A stretch of 64,000 nt of DNA, from contig NZ_MSSW01000046.1 of the NCBI RefSeq assembly GCF_002150685.1, positions 1 to 64,000 of the forward strand. Direction: 5' to 3'. Shown one piece after another: positions 36,994 to 43,302 of the stretch. The notes below the pieces were generated by a model, which saw nothing but the letters and a program-made list of their open reading frames with translations, did no database searches and was not told where the DNA came from. Source of the DNA: Algoriphagus antarcticus. Its GTDB lineage: Bacteria > Bacteroidota > Bacteroidia > Cytophagales > Cyclobacteriaceae. Both the position numbers and the translations under genes were made by a program. Each line of letters begins with the position of its first letter. Position 1 is the first letter of the stretch.

Positions 36994-38436
36994 ATGAATT
37001 CCCAAGTAGTCCTCCTGGTAATCTGTTGTTATTTTTTACTCCTTTTTCTCATTTCCTGGCTCACTTCCCGCAACGTTTCCGCGGATACCTTCTTCACTGG
37101 AGACCGCCAATCGCCATGGTTTTTGGTGGCTTTTGGGATGATAGGGGCCTCACTTTCAGGAGTCACCTTTATCTCTGTTCCTGGGGAGGTTGGTAATTCT
37201 AACTTCTTTTACTTTCAAGTTGTTTTGGGGTACACACTTGGCTATTTCACTATTGCCAAAGTTCTGCTGCCTCTTTATTACCGATTAAACCTTGTCTCGA
37301 TTTATTCTTACTTAGACGATAGATTTGGCTTTTGGTCCTACAAGACGGGAGCTTTTTTCTTTATTCTTTCAAGAACTTTAGGGTCTTCCATTCGGGTTTT
37401 TTTGGTAGCAACAGTACTTCAATTGATACTTTTTGATTCCTTAGGTATTCCTTTTTGGGTTTCGGTGCTGATAACTGTTGGGTTAATTTGGCTTTATACC
37501 CATCGTGGCGGTATCAAAACAGTAGTTTGGACGGATACGCTTCAGACGTTCTTTATGCTGGCCGCTGTGGTTGTTTGTGTGATTATGGTTGGCAATGAAT
37601 TGAACTTCGACGGTGTGAGCGATTATGTCAAAGCTGTTTCTAATGATCCACGTTCTCAGATTTTCAATTGGGATTGGAAAGCAGGCACGAATTTCTTCAA
37701 GCAATTTATCTCGGGCGCATTTATCACCATTGTGATGACAGGCTTAGATCAGGATATGATGCAAAAGAATCTGACCTGTAAAAACATTGGTGATGCTCAG
37801 AAGAACATGTTCTGGTTTACGACGATTTTGGTTTTTGTAAACCTGCTTTTCTTGGCTTTGGGCGTTCTCCTTTTTCTATATGCTGAAACTCAGGGAGTAC
37901 AGATTCCAACTAAAACAGATGAGCTTTTTCCATTATTGGCTACGCAATATTTCTCTCCATTTGCGGGAATCGTATTTGTACTGGGAATCACTGCCGCAGC
38001 TTATTCTAGCGCGGATTCCACACTTACAGCGCTGACCACTTCATTTTGTATTGATTTTCTTGAGATTGATAAAAGGTATCCTGCGGAAAAGCGCGTATCG
38101 GTGCGTAAGAAAGTCCACATCGTATTCACCTTCGTGATGTTTTTGGTGATTATGGCCTTCCACTGGATCAATAACCAAAGTGTAATTAATTCTGTCTTTG
38201 TGATAGCAGGATATACCTATGGCCCATTGCTGGGACTTTATTCCTTTGGTCTTTTCACGAAGTGGAAAGTGAAGGATAAGTGGGTTCCTTACCTAGCAGT
38301 ATTTGCACCTTTACTGACATTTGCGATAGCATCCAATTCAGAGGAATTATTCTGGGGTTACAAATTCGGATTCGAAGCGCTGATCTTGAATGGGTTGATC
38401 ATGTTTGTTGGGCTGTATTTGTTGAGGAGGAAGTGA
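36994..38436 (+). CDS. Sodium:solute symporter (SSS family)
   Basis: 480 residues from MNSQVVLLVICCYFLLLFLISW; the 27 residues before this ATG in the same frame are polar and overlap the clpS upstream region, so I leave them out. About 13 hydrophobic helices. The GASLSGVTFISVPG segment in helix 2 and AAYSSADSTLTALTTSF in helix 9 are the Na+-binding regions of the family. The substrate (sugar, proline, sialic acid or other) cannot be told. Divergent from clpS. Confidence 0.92.
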   Translation: MNSQVVLLVICCYFLLLFLISWLTSRNVSADTFFTGDRQSPWFLVAFGMIGASLSGVTFISVPGEVGNSNFFYFQVVLGYTLGYFTIAKVLLPLYYRLNLVSIYSYLDDRFGFWSYKTGAFFFILSRTLGSSIRVFLVATVLQLILFDSLGIPFWVSVLITVGLIWLYTHRGGIKTVVWTDTLQTFFMLAAVVVCVIMVGNELNFDGVSDYVKAVSNDPRSQIFNWDWKAGTNFFKQFISGAFITIVMTGLDQDMMQKNLTCKNIGDAQKNMFWFTTILVFVNLLFLALGVLLFLYAETQGVQIPTKTDELFPLLATQYFSPFAGIVFVLGITAAAYSSADSTLTALTTSFCIDFLEIDKRYPAEKRVSVRKKVHIVFTFVMFLVIMAFHWINNQSVINSVFVIAGYTYGPLLGLYSFGLFTKWKVKDKWVPYLAVFAPLLTFAIASNSEELFWGYKFGFEALILNGLIMFVGLYLLRRK

Positions 38437-38448
38437 TTTTTCACCAAA

Positions 38449-38703
38449 CGTTCTTACGGAAAGACAGAATAAAAACCCTGTGTAATATCCTACCAGCCAC
38501 ACGTTTCTACGGAACGATGAGAATTACTTCCGATTGACATTTCTACCGACCATACATTCCACGGAATGAATCATTGATCATATCGAAAAAAGTTAATAAC
38601 CTCATTGTATCGATACAAATCTGATTTAGCATTTGTCCCATCGGGACAACTGGTCGGTAGAAACATGATAGGTTTCCAGGAGAAGCGTTCCATCGGAACG
38701 CTT
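38449..38703. repeat. REP palindrome cluster downstream of the RAYT gene
   Basis: Five palindromes: 38449-38462 (CGTTCTTACGGAAA), 38502-38516 (CGTTTCTACGGAACG), 38556-38567 (ATTCCACGGAAT), 38633-38649 (TTGTCCC-ATC-GGGACAA) and 38683-38703 (AAGCGTTCC-ATC-GGAACGCTT, a perfect 9-bp stem). Several are preceded by TACCRRCCA or followed by TGGTCGGTAG. The array fills the gap 38437-38715. Confidence 0.75.
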
Positions 38704-38715
38704 GGTGAATCAAAT

Positions 38716-39177
38716 TTAGATCAAATCGTGAAATATATATTTTTCATCCCATTCAAGACCAAAAACATCAAGAATAAACTTGTATTCCTCAATGAATGAT
38801 TTCTTTTTGTGATGCTCTTCCTGATTTTGGATATATCTAATTACTTGAGGTATTTGACTTTTAGAATGGGAAAAAGCTCCAAAACCATCTTGCCACTGGA
38901 ATTTGGAGGCGCTTAATTTATTCGCATTGACCCATTTTGAGCTTTCCGTTTTTGTGTTTTGAATTAATGAGGATAAGGATTGGTCTGGCCTTAATCCAAT
39001 CAAAATATGAATATGGTCAGGCATACTTTCAACTTGCAGAACTTTGTGCTTGTTTGCCTGAATTATTCCAGTCAAATATTGGTGGAGACGCTCCTTCCAA
39101 CTTGAATGAATTTGTGCTTGCCTGAATTTTACCGCAAAAATTAAATGAATATGGATTTGTGTGTAGGTGTTTGGCAT
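38716..39177 (-). CDS. REP-associated tyrosine transposase (RAYT, IS200/Y1-like)
   Basis: 153 residues, the size of a single Y1 HUH transposase domain. The HUH metal motif is MPDHIHILIGL (His-Ile-His), and the catalytic Tyr is in QVIRYIQNQEEHH. The start MPNTYTQIHIHLIFAVK is the usual N-terminus. It is intact and embedded between palindromes of the GTTCC-ATC-GGAAC type on both sides, as for domesticated transposases that mobilise REP sequences. It may cut these palindromes as single-stranded hairpins. Related palindromes at 5218-5375 could be its products. Confidence 0.92.
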   Translation of the reverse strand: MPNTYTQIHIHLIFAVKFRQAQIHSSWKERLHQYLTGIIQANKHKVLQVESMPDHIHILIGLRPDQSLSSLIQNTKTESSKWVNANKLSASKFQWQDGFGAFSHSKSQIPQVIRYIQNQEEHHKKKSFIEEYKFILDVFGLEWDEKYIFHDLI

Positions 39178-39228
39178 AACGAAAAATAAAAAGTGTTAAC
39201 TAATTTAAATTCTTATTAGTCCATTACC

Positions 39229-39273
39229 AAACGTTCCTACGGATCGATAGAATCGAGCGTTCCATCGGAACAC
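39229..39273. repeat. REP palindromes upstream of the RAYT gene
   Basis: ACCAAACGTTCCTACGGATCG (from 39227) and GTTCC-ATC-GGAAC (39259-39271) lie 52-96 nt before the transposase start, matching the arms on the other side. Confidence 0.7.
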
Positions 39274-39313
39274 ATGGTAATTGTCTTGTCTTAAATTACT
39301 ATTGTCTATATTT

Positions 39314-39652
39314 TTATAGCACCAACTCCACCTCGGGATTCCAGAAGACTTTCTCGAAATTCTGGACTTTGTCTTTTACTACCTTTACCCCTTCTTTCTC
39401 AAGCAATTCTTGCATTTCTGTTGAGGTGGAAAAATGGCCTTTTCCTGTCAATAACCCCTGACTGTTCACTACCCGATGTGCTGGTACATCCGCCATAGTA
39501 TGAGCAGCATTCATAGCATAACCCACCATTCTCGCGCCGCTTTTTATCCCTAAATAATGCGCGATCGCTCCATAATTGGTAACTCTTCCGCTTGGAATCA
39601 AGCGAACTACCTGATAGACGAGATCAAAATAATTAAGCTTTTCGGGTTTCAT
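39314..39652 (-). CDS. Alkyltransferase-like protein (ATL)
   Basis: 112 residues of the MGMT DNA-binding fold with a helix-turn-helix (IPSGRVTNYGAIAHYLG). The active-site motif reads PAHRVVNSQG, with Ala where repair methyltransferases have the methyl-accepting Cys (PCHRV). This makes it an ATL protein, which binds O6-alkylguanine and hands it to nucleotide excision repair. Its start overlaps the 3' end of the MscS gene by 20 nt, implying cotranscription. Confidence 0.92.
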   Translation of the reverse strand: MKPEKLNYFDLVYQVVRLIPSGRVTNYGAIAHYLGIKSGARMVGYAMNAAHTMADVPAHRVVNSQGLLTGKGHFSTSTEMQELLEKEGVKVVKDKVQNFEKVFWNPEVELVL

Positions 39653-40526
39653 TAGACCAGTTGATTAAGGCTTGATTGACGGTTTTTTTGACGTTCTTTT
39701 CTATGACTTTTTCTCCTGATTTGATTGGGAATTGATAGCGGATGATGATGCTTTCGGGTTTTCTGTCGATTACATTCAATTGTGATCCTTCCACATATAC
39801 ATAATCGGAGAATTTGGCCAGTGACTCATTCAGCGTCTTTTCCAAGTCATTTAGCTGGATCACAGAATAAAATGGGATCTCGGAATCCAAGATGATCTGA
39901 TGGGAATTATTCTTAGAGTAGTTTACCACTTCCGAAGTCAACGCCAGCGTATTTGGGACGATGATAATCTCGCCTGTTTCACTTTTGAGCACCAAATTGA
40001 TCAGGGTGATATCGCGTATAAAACCCACACTTTTCCCAATCAAAATCTTATCTCCAATCTCCAACTGATCCGAAAACATCATGATCAATCCGTTGACGAT
40101 ATTGGTGATATAGTCCTTTGTTAGTAAGGCGATTGCCGCCGCTACGATAGTGATGCTCGTGAGGAATTCCAGCGGGCGAACTCCAAACGCTAACATCAAG
40201 GTGATCAAAAACACAATGATGTTGAGCAAGGTGGAAAGTCTGTCTATACCGATTACAAAGTTGGGCTGAACCCGCATATCCTCGGTTTTCTTCAGGTAAA
40301 ACTGCAAAGTAATAATTCTCGCAAGAGAGATTACCAGGTTGCCACTTACCAGAACTATGGCGGCTCTTATTAGGTTTGAAGCGATTATATGAGTTTCGAA
40401 GAAAGGACTGAACCAGCTATTCGACTCAAAGCTTATGACCAAAATTACCAGAAGCACGAGCTTGAAAAAGAAATTTATTCTGCGTTTATTTTCTTGAGTC
40501 TTTATGATGCTTTTGAGTTGATTCAT
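39633..40526 (-). CDS. Small-conductance mechanosensitive channel family protein
   Basis: 297 residues: three or four N-terminal helices, the pore-lining segment (TSITIVAAAIALLTKDYITNIVNGLIMMF) and the MscS beta domain (LEIGDKILIGKSVGFIRDITLINLVLKSETGEIIIVPNTL), in which GDKI and PNT are typical. It releases solutes on hypo-osmotic shock. The pore helix is less Gly-rich than E. coli MscS, as in many Bacteroidota forms. Confidence 0.9.
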   Translation of the reverse strand: MNQLKSIIKTQENKRRINFFFKLVLLVILVISFESNSWFSPFFETHIIASNLIRAAIVLVSGNLVISLARIITLQFYLKKTEDMRVQPNFVIGIDRLSTLLNIIVFLITLMLAFGVRPLEFLTSITIVAAAIALLTKDYITNIVNGLIMMFSDQLEIGDKILIGKSVGFIRDITLINLVLKSETGEIIIVPNTLALTSEVVNYSKNNSHQIILDSEIPFYSVIQLNDLEKTLNESLAKFSDYVYVEGSQLNVIDRKPESIIIRYQFPIKSGEKVIEKNVKKTVNQALINWSNETRKA

Positions 40527-40585
40527 GTCGTTTTCGAAAAATTAAGGCTATTTTTAACAAATATCAGAAAGAATTTCGGAGTAGT

Positions 40586-41263
40586 ATGAGCAGAAATATC
40601 ATTATCACAGGAGCAGGAGGAAATCTGGGATCAGCAGTCGTGGAGAAGTTCGCTCGCGAAGGATATCACATTATTGCTTTGGTTCAGCCAGGCAAAGACT
40701 ATGAATTGGAAGATGCTGATGATATCTACGAAGTAGATGTGACAGATGAAAATGCCGTTGCTGAATTCATCAAAGAGTACCATTTACAATATGGAAGTGT
40801 GGATGCGCTGGCGTTTTTAGTAGGTGGTTTTGCGATGGGTGGAATAGAGGAAACAAGCCAAGCAGATCTGGAGAAAATGTTCACACTGAATTTTTTCTCA
40901 GCGTTTCATTTGGTAAAAGGCTTTTTGCCGATCATGAAGAATCAGGAAAAAGGCACATTTCTTTTCGTAGGAGCCAGACCTGCGCTACAAATTGAGGATG
41001 CTGGTGGAACTTTGGCCTATTCCTTAAGCAAGAAATTAGTCATCTCACTGGCCGAAATAGTAGGAGAGGAGACTAAGAACACCCCCATCCGATCGCATGT
41101 TTTTGTACCAAGTATTATCGATACGCCTCCAAATCGCGAGTCTATGCCAGCTGCTGATTTTAGCAAATGGGTGCGCTCAGACGAGATCGCAGAAACAATG
41201 CATTATGCTGTAAATACCCATGCACTTCGAAATATGACATTCAAACTTTATGGTGAAGTTTAA
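40586..41263 (+). CDS. SDR family oxidoreductase
   Basis: 225 residues with the Rossmann motif GAGGNLGSAVVEKF and the catalytic YSLSKK (YxxxK). The sequence before it reads FLFVGARPALQ, where classical enzymes have the catalytic Ser, so catalysis may differ. Cofactor is probably NAD(P). First gene of a three-gene operon with an exported NTF2-like protein (9-nt gap) and a Gre-like protein (6-nt gap). Confidence 0.9.
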   Translation: MSRNIIITGAGGNLGSAVVEKFAREGYHIIALVQPGKDYELEDADDIYEVDVTDENAVAEFIKEYHLQYGSVDALAFLVGGFAMGGIEETSQADLEKMFTLNFFSAFHLVKGFLPIMKNQEKGTFLFVGARPALQIEDAGGTLAYSLSKKLVISLAEIVGEETKNTPIRSHVFVPSIIDTPPNRESMPAADFSKWVRSDEIAETMHYAVNTHALRNMTFKLYGEV

Positions 41264-41272
41264 CTTATCCTT

Positions 41273-41731
41273 ATGAAAATGAAATCCGTTTTACTTGGTT
41301 TTTTTGTCTTTATGATGGCAATTCCAGCATTTTCTCAGTCCGATGAGGTGGCTGTGAAAGCTGTAATCGAATCTCTATTTGAAGGAATGAGAGCTAAAAA
41401 TGCAGATCAGGTTGGGGCTGTATTTTCAGAAAATGCAATCATGCAGACGATAGAGACTACTGGCGGGATAGGCGTGGTAAAAGCTGGATCGGTTGCTGAT
41501 TTTGTCACAGGAATAGGAAGTCTTCCTGCAGAGGCAAAGCTAGACGAAAGAATCACTGACTATCAAATCAACATTGACGGGCCGATGGCTACTGCTTGGA
41601 CTCCGTATGAATTTTATTACAATGACAAATTCAGCCACTGTGGTGTGAATTCTTTTCAATTAGTGAAAATGGCCGAAGGCTGGAAAATAGTTTATATAAT
41701 CGATACTCGCCAAAAAGACGGCTGCTCTTGA
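41273..41731 (+). CDS. Exported NTF2-like (SnoaL) protein
   Basis: 152 residues with a signal peptide (MKMKSVLLGFFVFMMAIPAFSQ). The rest fits the cone-shaped NTF2 fold: VKAVIESLFEGMRAKNADQVGAVFSENAIM, later ATAWTPYEFYYNDKFSHCGVNSFQLVKMAEGWKI split over strands. Such domains bind small hydrophobic molecules or act as hydratases; no specific activity can be read. Middle gene of the 40586-42193 operon. Confidence 0.88.
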   Translation: MKMKSVLLGFFVFMMAIPAFSQSDEVAVKAVIESLFEGMRAKNADQVGAVFSENAIMQTIETTGGIGVVKAGSVADFVTGIGSLPAEAKLDERITDYQINIDGPMATAWTPYEFYYNDKFSHCGVNSFQLVKMAEGWKIVYIIDTRQKDGCS

Positions 41732-41737
41732 TAATTT

Positions 41738-42193
41738 ATGAATACGTTTAAAGAAAAAGTTTATCAGACTGCGATAGTGCAGGTGAAAGAGAAAATCAAC
41801 CTCTTGAAGGCTGAGCGCAAGGCGATCAATGATGGCATTCTGGAGGATACGAAAAGTAGCGCTGGAGATAAGTTTGAAACGGGCAGAGAGACGATGTCTC
41901 GTGATCTTATGACTGTTGAAAATCAGCTCAAGCAGGCGAATTTCGAATTTGACGAGTTGTGCAGATTTCAGGCGATCAAACAACCATCTTCCTCCGTGCA
42001 AGAAGGTAGTCTGGTTCAATTAGGCACAGATAAATATCTGATTTCAATCAGTTTGGGCCAAATAACTGTTGATGGTCAAAAGCTCTTTATGCTAAGCAAA
42101 AACTCTCCGCTTGGTGAGATTTTGGTTGGACATAAAAAAAATGATCAGGTAGAATTCCGTGGAAAATCTATCCTGATCACTGAATTGCTCTAA
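41738..42193 (+). CDS. GreA/GreB-like C-terminal domain protein
   Basis: 151 residues. The N-terminal helical region (KINLLKAERKAINDGILEDTKSSAGDKFETGRETMSRDL) resembles the second half of a Gre coiled coil. The C-terminal domain has the Gre FKBP-like pattern (VQLGTDKYLISISLG, SKNSPLGEILVGHKKNDQVEF). The tip acidic pair needed for transcript cleavage is not obvious, so it may compete with or modulate Gre factors at the RNA polymerase secondary channel. Last gene of its operon. Confidence 0.8.
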   Translation: MNTFKEKVYQTAIVQVKEKINLLKAERKAINDGILEDTKSSAGDKFETGRETMSRDLMTVENQLKQANFEFDELCRFQAIKQPSSSVQEGSLVQLGTDKYLISISLGQITVDGQKLFMLSKNSPLGEILVGHKKNDQVEFRGKSILITELL

Positions 42194-42262
42194 GTTTTAT
42201 ATAAATCAGTTTTTTAAAAAGCTAAAGCATCAAAGGATTTGGTGAACTTAAGGTTTTAGGCT

Positions 42263-42298
42263 ACTTCGGTCACCCTTCATCGGTCTTCCGTCTCTACC
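42263..42298. repeat. CTTCGGTC-family repeat
   Basis: TACTTCGGTCACCCTTCATCGG followed by TCTTCCGTCTCTACC in the convergent gap between the Gre-like and META genes. Confidence 0.5.
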
Positions 42299-42350
42299 TA
42301 AGCAAAGAGAAGAAGTTTACTTGCGTAATAGCGCATGGGTAAGATATTTC

Positions 42351-42773
42351 TCAGTCTTTCTTTGGCACAAAACTCATCAACTCGGTGGCTCCATCGAGTA
42401 AGGTGAGTTTGTCTTTTCCTATTTTCAAATCGCCTACTTTGCCTAAAGCTGAAATATAATCCTGCTCTCCAGAGCCAGGGCACATTTTTTTGGTCATTGC
42501 TCCAGGGTCAAGTTCGATACCAGTACCTTCTAGCGAGAAATTCCCTGAGAAATTATTGCAGCCAGAAAATCCAGAAAGCTTGCCGTCTTCCAGAAAAGCC
42601 AATGAGGGAATGCCTCCTGCAAACTGATTCATATCGAGTCCTTTGCCCATTAGAGATGAAAGAGTCCAGCTATTTCCTGTCAGAAGGTTTAAAGGATTTA
42701 TAGCTTTGGTACTGCCGCAACTTGCAAAAAGCAAGAAAATAAGTCCAAAGGATAAGGTTTTAAATGATCGCAT
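42351..42773 (-). CDS. META domain lipoprotein
   Basis: 140 residues. It begins MRSFKTLSFGLIFLLFASCGSTK (lipobox), and the body is one META domain: LTGNSWTLSSLMGKGLD, LAFLEDGKLSGFSGCNNFSGNFSLEG, with the conserved GCNNFSG, and MTKKMCPG. META (HslJ-like) proteins are envelope proteins linked to novobiocin or heat-stress tolerance in E. coli. Monocistronic. Confidence 0.92.
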   Translation of the reverse strand: MRSFKTLSFGLIFLLFASCGSTKAINPLNLLTGNSWTLSSLMGKGLDMNQFAGGIPSLAFLEDGKLSGFSGCNNFSGNFSLEGTGIELDPGAMTKKMCPGSGEQDYISALGKVGDLKIGKDKLTLLDGATELMSFVPKKD

Positions 42774-43068
42774 TTTTTCGAGGGTTTCGTCCTAGACGAA
42801 TTTAAGTAAATTGGTTCCAAATTCAATTTTGAATTTGAATCACTTCGGCAACGATTATATTAGATTATCAGTTTTTCGTGGAATTGTTGCTTTATTTCCA
42901 ATCAAATTTCGGTTTTTTTCAAAAAACTCTAATGGATTGTTTGGCTAATAGAAATTTTGGCAGTAAGATTGCCCAGTCAATTGTCCAGTTATGGTATTTG
43001 CAGCAAAAATCTCTTCAGACCTAAATCTACTTCCAGCCATGGAATCGAGAGCCTGCACCACTTTTTCT

Positions 43069-43104
43069 ATGACGACATGGATTGGTACCACCATTACGGG
43101 TTGA
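43069..43104 (+). CDS. thrL: Putative threonine-operon leader peptide
   Basis: ATG ACG ACA TGG ATT GGT ACC ACC ATT ACG GGT TGA encodes MTTWIGTTITG: five Thr and two Ile in 11 residues. It lies 198 nt before the bifunctional aspartokinase-homoserine dehydrogenase. E. coli thrL likewise encodes runs of Thr and Ile, the end products that repress the operon. The last codons overlap a small hairpin, and a terminator-like hairpin follows. This peptide is too short for ordinary gene finders. No direct proof of translation. Confidence 0.65.
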   Translation: MTTWIGTTITG

Positions 43105-43148
43105 TCCCGTTGCAATTTATAAAGTACCCGCCCCCGTGGCCTTTTATA
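43096..43148 (+). promoter_or_regulatory. Putative thr attenuator hairpins
   Basis: ACGGG (43096-43100) can pair with CCCGT (43106-43110) across the leader stop. TATAAAG (43118-43124) pairs with TTTTATA (43142-43148, one G-T pair) around an inner CCCG-CCCC-CGTGG stem, followed by a T-rich stretch. GGTAC in the leader (43084-43088) could instead pair with GTACC (43124-43128). These mutually exclusive pairings suit attenuation, but the terminator is not strong. Confidence 0.45.
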
Positions 43149-43192
43149 GGTCTATTTTAATTTCCCATTAATTAATTTCAGAAGTTTAATTT

Positions 43193-43281
43193 ATGAAATC
43201 GAGCATGACTGAAGGTTCACTCAGAGGTATGATTATCAGTAATGCGAGATTCCACCTGCCTGCCGGCAGGCAGGTGTGACC
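43193..43281 (+). repeat. ATGAAATCGAG element, copy A (upstream of thrA)
   Basis: ATGAAATCGAGCATGAC, variable stretch, ATGATTATCA, AATGCGAGATTCCA, then a perfect 24-nt palindrome centred on GCCGGC (43253-43276) and TGTGACC. It ends 21 nt before the thrA start. The other part of the 529-nt gap (42774-43068) shows no gene. Confidence 0.8.
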
Positions 43282-43302
43282 AATAAAAACCAATAATAAC
43301 AT

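Noticed and set aside
42957-43160. 67-codon open frame upstream of thrA
   Set aside because: It covers the leader-peptide and hairpin region in another frame, shows no domain or coding character, and the Thr/Ile leader explains the region better.
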